This document shows, in pieces, positions 34,340-41,726 of a DNA stretch of 64,000 bases; positions within the stretch are counted from its first letter, which is position 1; every line of letters starts with the position of its first letter. The stretch lies in assembly GCF_027359675.1 (NCBI RefSeq), contig NZ_CP114786.1, forward strand, positions 3,012,501 through 3,076,500. Reading direction: 5' to 3'. The position numbers and the translations under genes are program-made. The notes under the pieces are model-generated. The model ran no database searches. It had not been told where the DNA came from and saw only the letters and a program-made list of their open reading frames with translations. Source of the DNA: Roseibium sp. Sym1 (GTDB lineage: Bacteria > Pseudomonadota > Alphaproteobacteria > Rhizobiales > Stappiaceae).

Positions 34340-35190
34340 TTTTCGTCCTCCACACCGTTGCGCAGGATGCCTATCCCTTCGACCTCGATCTCGACCACGT
34401 CTCCGGGTTTCAGATACCTTGGCGGATCGAAGCGCGCGCCCGCTCCGGTCGGCGTGCCGGTGACGATGATATCGCCGGGCTGAAGGGTCATGAAGGTCGA
34501 GATATAGGCGATCTCCTCGCGGACCGGGAAGGTCATGCGCTTCAGGTAATCGTCCTGGCGGACTTCGCCGTTAACCCGGGTGAGAATGCGCGCTTCGTCC
34601 AGCTGGGCCGGATCGTCGAACGGCACCAGCCAGGGGCCCATCGCGCCGGAGCAATCCCAGTTCTTGCCCTGGGTGACATTGAACTTGGCGTGACGCACCC
34701 AGTCGCGGATGGTGCCTTCGTTGCAGAGCGTCAGGGCGCAGACATGGTCATAGGCGTCTTCGGGTCTGATGCGCCGGCCGGCCTTGCCGATGACGATGGC
34801 GACTTCGCCCTCGTAATCGAGCGTGTGGTTTTCCGGCGGGCGGATCAGTGGCTGCCCGTGACCGGTGAAGCCGCTGGCAAAACGCGGAAACAGGGACATG
34901 TATTTCGGCTGGCTGCTGCCGTCCTTGTATTCCGCGTTGCGGTCGGGGAAGTTGACGCCGACACACAGGATACGCGGAGCGTTCGGCAAAACCATTTCAT
35001 AGGTGAAGTCGGCATGCGTGGCCGGTTTGCCCTTTGCCGCCGTGACCAGGTCCCGCAGGCCGTTCGCGTGGATGGCGTCATAGAGGGTCGGCCATTGAGG
35101 GAAAAGCGGCGAGAGGGCAATCATGCCCTCGGCACTTACCGCTCCGTAAAAGGTCTCACCGTTGACGCTGTAGGTCGCAAGGCGGGTCAT
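34336..35190 (-). CDS. hpaG: FAH-family decarboxylase/isomerase of the homoprotocatechuate pathway (HpaG-like)
   Basis: A 284-residue fumarylacetoacetate hydrolase-family protein with ILCVGVNFPDRNAEY near residue 75, LDYEGEVAIVIGKAGRRI (acidic metal ligands) and GDIIVTGTPTGAG near the C-terminus. In E. coli HpaG is a fused two-domain protein doing decarboxylation of 5-oxopent-3-ene-1,2,5-tricarboxylate and isomerisation. Here one single-domain protein sits between the decarboxylase and hpaH genes. Whether it performs both steps is unclear. It overlaps its neighbours on both sides by 4 bases. Confidence 0.8.
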   Translation of the reverse strand: MTRLATYSVNGETFYGAVSAEGMIALSPLFPQWPTLYDAIHANGLRDLVTAAKGKPATHADFTYEMVLPNAPRILCVGVNFPDRNAEYKDGSSQPKYMSLFPRFASGFTGHGQPLIRPPENHTLDYEGEVAIVIGKAGRRIRPEDAYDHVCALTLCNEGTIRDWVRHAKFNVTQGKNWDCSGAMGPWLVPFDDPAQLDEARILTRVNGEVRQDDYLKRMTFPVREEIAYISTFMTLQPGDIIVTGTPTGAGARFDPPRYLKPGDVVEIEVEGIGILRNGVEDEK

Positions 35191-36605
35191 TTGGGCTCCA
35201 TCTTCCGGGCAATTTCAGTAATGACGTCGTAGGCATAGGCAACGTCGTCTTCGGTGCAGTCGAACTGGCCGACCTGGAAGCGGATCACCTTGGCGCCGTC
35301 GAGCAGGGTCTGGGTCAGGTAGATGCGGCCGTCATCGTTGATGGCATCGACGAGCCGCTGATTGAGCGTGTCGAGATCTGCGGCCCCCGTCGGCGCATAA
35401 CGGAAGCTGAACAGCGACAGCACCGGCTCGGACGTGATCTCGAAATCCGGTTCGGCGCGCAGGCGATCCGCCAGCTTGCAGGACCAGGCAACGTGGTTGC
35501 GGATGCGCCGGCGCAATTCCTCCAGGCCGTAGGAGCGGATCAGGAACCAGAGCTTCAGGGCCCGGAACCGGCGGCCGAGCGGAATGGACCATTCCGAATA
35601 GTTGATGACGCCGTCTTGGCCATGGGTTTTCAGATATTCCGGCCGGATCGCGAGCGTGCGCACCAGGTCCTCCGGATCGCGGACGAAATGGGCCGAACAG
35701 TCGAACTGGGCGCCCATCCACTTGTGCGGATTGAAGACCATGGAATCGACGCCGTCGACTCCGGTCCACAGGTCCCTGAATTCCGGGACGATCATCGCCG
35801 CGCCCGCCCAGGCGGCATCGAGATGGACGTAGAGGTCGTGTTCCTTCGCAACGGCGACAATTGCGGCAACATCGTCAGAGGCGCCGACGCCGGTGCCGCC
35901 GGTGCAGGCGATGATGCCAGCGGGCAGGTGGCCGGCGGCGATATCGGCATCGATGGCCGCTCTCAGGGCGTCCGGGTCCATGGAGCGCCTGGGCCCCTTC
36001 ACCGGGATGCGCACCAGGTTGTCCGCGCCGATGCCGGAGATCCAGATGGCGCGGTCGATGGAGGTGTGCACCTCGTTGGAAGCATAGACGCGGACCGTCT
36101 TCTGTCCGGCTAGACCGGACTTGTTGCCGTCCCAGTCGAGCGCCCGTTCGCGCATGGTCAGGACGGCGGCGAGCGTCGCGCTGGAGGCACTGTCCTGGAT
36201 GACACCGGTGAAAGCGCCGGAAAGACCGACGGCCTGGCGCAGCCAGTCCATCATCTTCGTTTCCAGTTCCGTCGCCGCGGGCGAGGTCTGCCAGAGCATG
36301 CATTGCGCCGCCATGGCGGTGACGAGCTGCTCGGCCAGAATGGAGGGAGGCGAGGCGTTGGCGGGGAAATAGGCGAAAAAACGGGGGTGCTGCCAGTGGG
36401 TCATGCCCGGCAACACGATCTTCTCGAAATCGGTGAAGATCTTTTCCATCTCCTCGGCGAGTTCGGGCGGCGCCTCCGGGAGCGCGTCCAGGATCCGGCC
36501 CGGAGCGACCTGCGCGCGCACGGGGCGGGTGCGGAGAGAACGATGGTAGTCCGCCGTCCAGTCGGCAAAGCGCCGGCTCCAGCCGGTAAAGTCGGTCCAG
36601 TTCAT
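35187..36605 (-). CDS. Aromatic L-amino-acid decarboxylase-like PLP enzyme
   Basis: A 472-residue group II pyridoxal-phosphate decarboxylase. Landmarks are MTHWQHPRFFAYFPAN near residue 65, HLDAAWAGAAMIVPEF in the middle, and the PLP lysine in NPHKWMG near residue 290. Homologues decarboxylate DOPA, tyrosine, tryptophan or phenylalanine. In an hpa operon this suggests feeding of dopamine/tyramine-derived dihydroxyphenylacetate from DOPA or tyrosine. Alternatively it could act on a ring-cleavage acid. The ATG at 36605 gives the family N-terminus; the open frame upstream overlaps the dioxygenase gene. Confidence 0.85.
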   Translation of the reverse strand: MNWTDFTGWSRRFADWTADYHRSLRTRPVRAQVAPGRILDALPEAPPELAEEMEKIFTDFEKIVLPGMTHWQHPRFFAYFPANASPPSILAEQLVTAMAAQCMLWQTSPAATELETKMMDWLRQAVGLSGAFTGVIQDSASSATLAAVLTMRERALDWDGNKSGLAGQKTVRVYASNEVHTSIDRAIWISGIGADNLVRIPVKGPRRSMDPDALRAAIDADIAAGHLPAGIIACTGGTGVGASDDVAAIVAVAKEHDLYVHLDAAWAGAAMIVPEFRDLWTGVDGVDSMVFNPHKWMGAQFDCSAHFVRDPEDLVRTLAIRPEYLKTHGQDGVINYSEWSIPLGRRFRALKLWFLIRSYGLEELRRRIRNHVAWSCKLADRLRAEPDFEITSEPVLSLFSFRYAPTGAADLDTLNQRLVDAINDDGRIYLTQTLLDGAKVIRFQVGQFDCTEDDVAYAYDVITEIARKMEPK

Positions 36606-36627
36606 GGTCAACGCTCCTCGGCACTCC

Positions 36628-37608
36628 CTATGGCGCAACGATCGGCTGGGCCGCAAGGCTCGGGGCCAGGACATCGGTTCCCTCGAAGAGCGAGCCTTCC
36701 TCGAACCAGCTCTTCGGAGCCGGGGCGCCCCACAGGGTCTGGCGCTGCGGGTCCTTCAGGTCCCACCTGATCGGCTCCAGGTCCGGGTCGACGGTCTGGT
36801 AGTCGGAGCAGTAGATCTCGATCCTGTGGCCGTCCGGGTCGCGGATATAGAGGAAGAAGGCGTTGGAAATGCCATGGCGGCCGGGGCCGCGCTCGATGTT
36901 GGAGACCCAGCCGGTGGTGGCCATCAGGTCAAGCAGATCAATGATGTTGAGCGGGGTCGGCACCCAGAAGGCGGTGTGGTGCAGGCGCGGGCCGCGGCCG
37001 TTGGTGAAGGCGATGTCGTGGACGCCGCCCTTGCGGTGGGTCCAGGCGGCCCAGAGCCGGTCGGTCTCCTCGTCCTCGGTATATTCGGTCACCCGGAAGC
37101 CGAGTTCGTTATAGAAGGCGACCGAGGCATCGACATCGGGCGAGAAACAGTTGAAGTGATCGATCCGGAGCGGCTTAACACCCTTGTAGAGGGCGTATTG
37201 CTGGTGGATCGGCGGCAGGCGGTCCATCTTTGAATAGAATTCCAGCGGAATGCCGTGCGGGTCGCGGGTGCGAAAGGTGCGGGACTGGTAGGGCCGTTCG
37301 ACCCAGTCGACCGGGAGGCCTTTTGCCCTGAAGAAGTGCTCGGCCTTGTCGAGATCGTCCTCGCTGAAGACCTTGAAACCGAGATCCCTTGCGCTCGGCT
37401 CAGGTGCCTTGCGCAGCACCAGGCAATGGTGGCCGCGTTCCTCCATGGCGCGCAGATAGATGGCGTCGGTGCTTTCGTCGGTCACCTGCAGGCCGAGCGT
37501 GTCGACGTAGAACGCGCGGCTTCTGGACAGGTCCGTGACCGCCAGTTCCACGTGACTCAGGCGGACGATGTTGAAGGGCGGATACAGATTGGGCGCGGGA
37601 ATGGGCAT
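36628..37608 (-). CDS. Homoprotocatechuate 2,3-dioxygenase, type I (vicinal oxygen chelate fold)
   Basis: A 326-residue two-domain VOC dioxygenase resembling Brevibacterium HPCD and Arthrobacter MndD. The 2-His-1-carboxylate ligands are visible: His in RIDHFNCF (~res 148), His in RLHHTAF (~209) and Glu in GHRIEIYCSDY (~261). HGISNAFFLYIRDPDG is diagnostic for the homoprotocatechuate subgroup. It opens 3,4-dihydroxyphenylacetate proximally using Fe(II) or Mn(II). It is unusual that the next gene upstream (37624-38478) encodes an unrelated enzyme for the same reaction. Confidence 0.9.
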   Translation of the reverse strand: MPIPAPNLYPPFNIVRLSHVELAVTDLSRSRAFYVDTLGLQVTDESTDAIYLRAMEERGHHCLVLRKAPEPSARDLGFKVFSEDDLDKAEHFFRAKGLPVDWVERPYQSRTFRTRDPHGIPLEFYSKMDRLPPIHQQYALYKGVKPLRIDHFNCFSPDVDASVAFYNELGFRVTEYTEDEETDRLWAAWTHRKGGVHDIAFTNGRGPRLHHTAFWVPTPLNIIDLLDLMATTGWVSNIERGPGRHGISNAFFLYIRDPDGHRIEIYCSDYQTVDPDLEPIRWDLKDPQRQTLWGAPAPKSWFEEGSLFEGTDVLAPSLAAQPIVAP

Positions 37609-37623
37609 GGCGTTTTTCTTTGT

Positions 37624-38478
37624 TTACTGGACCGGGAAGATGACGTTGGTCTGGCCGGTGCCGGAACTCGGGAAATACTCGGTGACAACCTCGCACTCGG
37701 CGGTGTAGCCGTCCCAGCCGAGCGCGCCGTAGAGCATGGCGGTGTCGTGCATGGAGCCTTCACCACAGCAATGCTCGGCATATTCGGAGAGCATCTTCAG
37801 GAAGGTTGCGTGGTCGCCGCGTTTCCACATGTCGAGCACATGCAGGTCGACCTGGCGGTTGAACTCGGAGGAAATCGTGAAGGTGCCGTTGTTGGCGGCG
37901 TAGTCCCTGTTCGCCCAGATCTTGTGCGACAGCGAACCGGAGGCGACCAGCAGCACCTTTTCATCGCTGGCCTCGACAGCGGCGCGAATGGCCTCGCCGA
38001 CGATCCGGCTTTCGTCATGGCCATGCACGGTGCACCAGGCGGCGACGGAGACCACCTTCATCCCGTGTTCCCGGCTCATGAACCGCATCGGCACCAGCGT
38101 GCCGTATTCCAGTTCCAGGCTGTCGAGGTGGTGCGCCAGCGTGTAGGCGCCGCGATCCGTTGCTTCCTTCGCGATCGCATCGCCCAGCCCGGGATTGCCC
38201 TCATAGTCGTAGGGCAGGTCCTGGATGAAATGCGGGAACTCGTTCGAGGTGAACAGGCCCTCGAAGCGGCTGTTGGCGTTGATGTGAAAGCCGGCATTGA
38301 TCACCCAGTGGGTGTCGCAGACGATGGCGGTGGTGGCGCCAAGTGCCTTCGCGCGGCGCGCGATTTCATAGTGGCCGTCGATGGCCGGCTGGCGCTTGCC
38401 TTCAACCGGTCCGGGCTGCTCCGACATCAGCATTGTCGGAACATGCGTCATCTTGGCTGCAAGAACGATTTCTCCCAT
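37624..38478 (-). CDS. hpaD: 3,4-dihydroxyphenylacetate 2,3-dioxygenase, LigB-type
   Basis: A 284-residue class III extradiol dioxygenase closely resembling E. coli HpaD. It has AAKMTHVPTM at the N-terminus, IVCDTHWVINAGFHIN, FIQDLPYDYEGNPGLG, EYGTLVPMRFM, VASGSLSHKIW and the C-terminal SSGTGQTNVIFP. The histidine and glutamate metal ligands of the LigB fold are in place. It catalyses the same ring opening expected for the VOC-type enzyme 15 bases downstream, to give 5-carboxymethyl-2-hydroxymuconate semialdehyde. Confidence 0.93.
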   Translation of the reverse strand: MGEIVLAAKMTHVPTMLMSEQPGPVEGKRQPAIDGHYEIARRAKALGATTAIVCDTHWVINAGFHINANSRFEGLFTSNEFPHFIQDLPYDYEGNPGLGDAIAKEATDRGAYTLAHHLDSLELEYGTLVPMRFMSREHGMKVVSVAAWCTVHGHDESRIVGEAIRAAVEASDEKVLLVASGSLSHKIWANRDYAANNGTFTISSEFNRQVDLHVLDMWKRGDHATFLKMLSEYAEHCCGEGSMHDTAMLYGALGWDGYTAECEVVTEYFPSSGTGQTNVIFPVQ

Positions 38479-38504
38479 GTGTTCCTCCCAGAACGGTTTT
38501 CTGC

Positions 38505-40019
38505 TCAGTTTGCACCAAGGCGCGGGATCGCGTGTTGACCGGTCGCAAGGCCGATGTGTTTCTGTTCCATGTAGAAGTCGAACGACCAGTCGCCGCCGTC
38601 GCGGCCGATGCCGCTGGCCTTGACCCCGCCGAAAGGCGTCGGCAGGTGGCGGACATTTTCCGAGTTCACCCAGATCATGCCGGCCTCCAGGCTGTTGGTG
38701 AAACGCAGGGCCCGGGTCAGGTCGTTTGTCCAGACATAGCCGGTGAGGCCGTAGGGAATGTCGTTGGCGATCGCGAGGGCCTCGTCTTCGGAAGAGAAAC
38801 GGATGCTGGTCAGGACCGGGCCGAAGATTTCCTCCTGGGCGATCTGCATCGTGTTGTCGGCACCGGTGAACAGGGTCGGCCGCACGAACCAGCCTTCGTC
38901 ACCGACACGTGTGCCGCCGGCCGCAATTTTCGCGCCGTTTTGCCGTGCGATGTCGAAGTAGCCGGTGACCTTGTCGAAATGGGTCTTGTGGATCAGCGGG
39001 CCGATTTCGGTCCCGGGGTCGAGCGGATGTCCGACGCGGATGTTGTTGACACGCTCAATGAGTTTTGCCTCGAAATCATCCGCGACGGTGTCCTGCACCA
39101 GCAGGCGGGACGACGAGGTGCAGCGTTCGCCGTTGAGCGAGTAGATCATGAAGATCGCCGCATCCAGCGCCCGGTCGAGATCGGCATCATCGAAGACGAT
39201 CACCGGGTTCTTGCCGCCGAGTTCGAAATGCACCCGTTTCAGGGTGTCTGCGCCCTGTTTCATGATCATCGAGCCGGTGCGGCTTTCGCCGACAAAGGCG
39301 ATGGCCTTGATGTCGGGATGTTCGGTGAGTGCCTTGCCGGCATCCTCGCCGAAACCGTTGACCAGGTTCCAGACGCCTTTCGGCAGGCCGGCCTCCTCCG
39401 CGATCTCCATCAGGATGCGTGCCGTCAGGGGCGAGAATTCCGCCGGTTTGTGAACGATTGTGCAGCCGGCGGCGAGGGCCGGTGCGATCTTCCAGGTGGA
39501 CAGCATGAAGGGTGTGTTCCACGGCGTGATCACACCTACCGGGCCGATGGGGACACGTGTTGTTATGTTCATGAGGGTCGGCGAGGGCAATGCCTGGCCG
39601 TCCCGTGCGCCCGGTGCCTTGTCCGCGAAGAAGCGGAAATTCTCTGCGCCGCGCAGGGCGGCTTTCGACATGAAACGCAGGGCCTGGCCCGTGTCCCAGC
39701 ATTCGCACAGCGCGATTTCCTCGGCCCGCTCGACGATGCCGTCGGCAATCCTGTGCAGGATCTTCTTGCGCTCGGTGGCGGCCATGTCGCGCCAGGCGGG
39801 AAAGGCATCTTTGGCGGCCTTTGCAGCGGCATCGATATCGGCGGCGCCGCCTCTGGCGACCTGGCAGATCAGGCTTTCATCGACGGGGGAGCGCGTCTCG
39901 AAGGTCGCGCCGGATGCGGCGGCAACGGCTTCACCGCCGATCTGGTTCAGGACACCGGTCTCCCGAAAGCGTGCCAGGTAGCCGGTGAGTTTGCCGATAT
40001 TGGTATCAAGGTCGGACAT
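38505..40019 (-). CDS. hpaE: 5-carboxymethyl-2-hydroxymuconate semialdehyde dehydrogenase
   Basis: A 504-residue aldehyde dehydrogenase with TPWNTPFMLSTWKIAPALAAG, the glutamate motif FELGGKNPVIV and the catalytic cysteine in LNGERCTSSSR. It also has PFGGVKASGIGRDGGDWSFDFY near the end, characteristic of HpaE. It oxidises the HpaD ring-cleavage product with NAD. It lies between hpaF and hpaD, the normal order. Confidence 0.93.
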   Translation of the reverse strand: MSDLDTNIGKLTGYLARFRETGVLNQIGGEAVAAASGATFETRSPVDESLICQVARGGAADIDAAAKAAKDAFPAWRDMAATERKKILHRIADGIVERAEEIALCECWDTGQALRFMSKAALRGAENFRFFADKAPGARDGQALPSPTLMNITTRVPIGPVGVITPWNTPFMLSTWKIAPALAAGCTIVHKPAEFSPLTARILMEIAEEAGLPKGVWNLVNGFGEDAGKALTEHPDIKAIAFVGESRTGSMIMKQGADTLKRVHFELGGKNPVIVFDDADLDRALDAAIFMIYSLNGERCTSSSRLLVQDTVADDFEAKLIERVNNIRVGHPLDPGTEIGPLIHKTHFDKVTGYFDIARQNGAKIAAGGTRVGDEGWFVRPTLFTGADNTMQIAQEEIFGPVLTSIRFSSEDEALAIANDIPYGLTGYVWTNDLTRALRFTNSLEAGMIWVNSENVRHLPTPFGGVKASGIGRDGGDWSFDFYMEQKHIGLATGQHAIPRLGAN

Positions 40020-40022
40020 GGT

Positions 40023-40409
40023 TCAAGCAGTCCCCAAATGGTCGCGAATGGTGCCCGTCTTGGGCGAGAGCTCCGGATCGATGTCGCGCATCTCCAGGGA
40101 GAGGGCGAGCGAGCTGGTGGCCAGCACCGGTTCCAGAAAGGTTTTTGCAGCCTGGAACAGGCGCCGGGCGGCGTCTTGCTTGACGGCGTCGGGGCGCCCG
40201 GCGCGCAGGCGCACGGAGATGTCGATGAAGCCGTGCTTCGGATCGCCGTCGGCGATGGAATAGTGATCGCACCGCACGGCCCTGACGCGCAGGCCCGGCA
40301 TCGGAAAGGCCTCGATGGCCGCCGCTTCTGCCCGCAGGTGGGCGCACAGGGCCTGAATGTCGGTCCGCGCCTCCAGGTTGGCGGAATATTCGAGCGTGAT
40401 GTGCGGCAT
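40023..40409 (-). CDS. hpaF: 5-carboxymethyl-2-hydroxymuconate delta-isomerase
   Basis: A 128-residue protein starting MPHITLEYSANL, with the catalytic N-terminal proline (Pro2) of the tautomerase superfamily. Typical segments are RVRAVRCDHYSIADGD and HGFIDISVRLRAGR. It isomerises 5-carboxymethyl-2-hydroxymuconate. It is the first gene of the minus-strand hpa operon, 3 bases upstream of hpaE and facing hpaR. Confidence 0.92.
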   Translation of the reverse strand: MPHITLEYSANLEARTDIQALCAHLRAEAAAIEAFPMPGLRVRAVRCDHYSIADGDPKHGFIDISVRLRAGRPDAVKQDAARRLFQAAKTFLEPVLATSSLALSLEMRDIDPELSPKTGTIRDHLGTA

Positions 40410-40436
40410 CGGTTTTCCTTAACAGCGCAATATTTG

Positions 40437-40485
40437 TTATGTTAAATATATTGCGGCTCACTTGTCAAACTTATTATGTTAAATA
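40437..40485. promoter_or_regulatory. Two direct copies of TTATGTTAAATA, candidate HpaR operators
   Basis: TTATGTTAAATA occurs at 40437-40448 and again at 40474-40485, 37 bases apart. The first is embedded in a dyad CAATAT...ATATTG (40428-40453), the second in ATTAT...ATAAT. The gap between hpaF and hpaR is the only AT-rich DNA in the area. MarR-type HpaR proteins bind such imperfect palindromes to repress both promoters. The second copy overlaps an in-frame ATG at 40476, arguing for a later hpaR start. Confidence 0.6.
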
Positions 40486-40511
40486 ATCGGCTGAACCGCT
40501 ATGGACCTTGC

Positions 40512-40961
40512 ATGACAGAAACGACAGACCCCGTTGGCGGCGCGCTGCCTTCGACCAGACGCTCCATTCCGATCGCCCTGATCCGGGCACGCGAAAAGGT
40601 GATGGTGCCGATCCGCGAGATGCTCGCCGACAGTGGCATCACCGAACAGCAATGGCGCATCCTGCGCGTACTGGCGGAATTCGGGCCACAGGACGCCTCG
40701 ACCCTGGCGGAGCGGGCCTGCCTGTTGCTTCCGAGCCAGACCCGGATCGTGCAGACCCTCCTGGAAAAGGGATTGGTGACGCGTCAGGCGGACGCGAAAG
40801 ACCGGCGCAGGCAGACCGTCGCGATCACCGGGGCGGGCCGGGCAATCATCGAGGACAAGCTCGGCGACGCCGAGGCGATCGCCAAGCGGATCGAAGAGGT
40901 GATCGGCAAGGAAAAACTGGCGCAGCTCCTGGATATCCTGGAGGAATTCCAGAAGCTTTAG
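40512..40961 (+). CDS. hpaR: HpaR-type MarR-family repressor of the hpa operon
   Basis: A 149-residue MarR protein with IALIRAREKVMVPIREML near the N-terminus, ITEQQWRILRVLAEFGP, and the recognition helix segment LLLPSQTRIVQTLLEKGLVTRQ followed by a basic wing (ADAKDRRRQTVAIT). These are characteristic of HpaR. It is divergent from hpaF. The frame is open from 40476, but that ATG lies within the proposed operator, and the 40512 start gives the usual HpaR length. Its ligand is likely a homoprotocatechuate-pathway compound. Confidence 0.87.
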   Translation: MTETTDPVGGALPSTRRSIPIALIRAREKVMVPIREMLADSGITEQQWRILRVLAEFGPQDASTLAERACLLLPSQTRIVQTLLEKGLVTRQADAKDRRRQTVAITGAGRAIIEDKLGDAEAIAKRIEEVIGKEKLAQLLDILEEFQKL

Positions 40962-40995
40962 GTCCTCGATTTGGGCGGTTGTTTCCAGCTTCAGC

Positions 40996-41103
40996 GTCAT
41001 CCTGAGGAACGCGCTCGCGCGTGTCTCGAAGGGTCGGGCGGCACGCACCGGAGCAAGCAGCCGCTCCTTCGAGACGGGCCTTCCGGCCCTCCTCAGGATG
41101 ACG
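40996..41103. repeat. REP/BIME-type palindromic repeat pair
   Basis: GTCATCCTGAGGAACGCGCT...GTCTCGAAGGGTC and GCTCCTTCGAGACGGGCCTT...CTCCTCAGGATGAC form inverted arms. It begins 35 bases after the hpaR stop. The 24 bases before it (TTGTTTCCAGCTTCAG) recur before the next unit at 41232. Confidence 0.8.
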
Positions 41104-41231
41104 ATGATGTGTGTTGAGACAGCGTTGTTTCAGCTCTGGCAGCCGCAAAGGTCTTGTCGCCACCTGCGCGTCTGGTGGGCAAAAACGCAATCAATCTTCT
41201 CTTTGGTTATGGCAGTTGTTTCCAGCTTCAG

Positions 41232-41276
41232 CGTCATCCTGAGGAGCGCGCCTGCGCGCGTCTCGAAGGGTCGGCA
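41232..41276. repeat. Half REP unit, duplicated flank
   Basis: CGTCATCCTGAGGAGCGCGC...GTCTCGAAGGGTCGG, a single arm of the REP module. It is preceded by the same GTTGTTTCCAGCTTCAG flank as the unit at 40996, 237 bases upstream. The second arm is missing, probably cut where the IS481 remnant begins. No gene is visible between the two units (41104-41231). Confidence 0.7.
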
Positions 41277-41349
41277 GCTCGCTCCTGAACACGTTGCAGA
41301 TCCTTTGACGACTGGCGCCTTGTCTACAATCACCACCGGCCGCACGAAG

Positions 41350-41670
41350 CACTGGATGGTGAAGTGCCTGCCAGCCGCTATCGGCCATCAAAACGACGCC
41401 GGCCATCTTCGCTTCCCAATGTCACCTACCCAGAAGGATCAATCGTTCGAAAGGTCCCCAAAACGAGGGCACAGATCCGTTTCAAGGGGCGGAACTGGTT
41501 TGTTCCCAAAGCATTCAAGGGGCAAGCCCTGGCTATTCGTCAGGGCAAACAAACCGACATGTTCGAAGTCTTTTTCGGTGCGAACAGGGTCGCACAAATC
41601 GACCTGAGAACTAGATAAAGGTGTAAACCATGTCCCCGAACAGGCGTAAACCATCTCTCAAGTCTGAACA
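41350..41670 (+). mobile_element. IS481-family insertion sequence remnant (transposase C-terminus and right end)
   Basis: From about 41355 the frame reads LPASRYRPSKRR...LPNVTYPEGSIVRKVPKTRAQIRFKGRNWFVPKAF and ends MFEVFFGANRVAQIDLR at a stop at 41618. This is the C-terminal domain of IS481-type DDE transposases. Downstream, GTGTAAACCATGTCCCCGAA and a partial second copy (GCGTAAACCATCT), ending in TCTGAACA at 41670, resemble the right terminal inverted repeat of that family. The N-terminal part, catalytic domain and left end are absent, so it is inactive. Confidence 0.75.
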
Positions 41671-41726
41671 TGAAGCCGGGAATGACCATCAGGAGAAGTC
41701 AGGGAAAACGCCTTTTTCTTCGGCTC

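Noticed and set aside
38343-40445. 700-codon plus-strand open frame across hpaD-hpaE-hpaF
   Set aside because: It lies opposite three recognisable hpa genes, has no ribosome site and no family resemblance.
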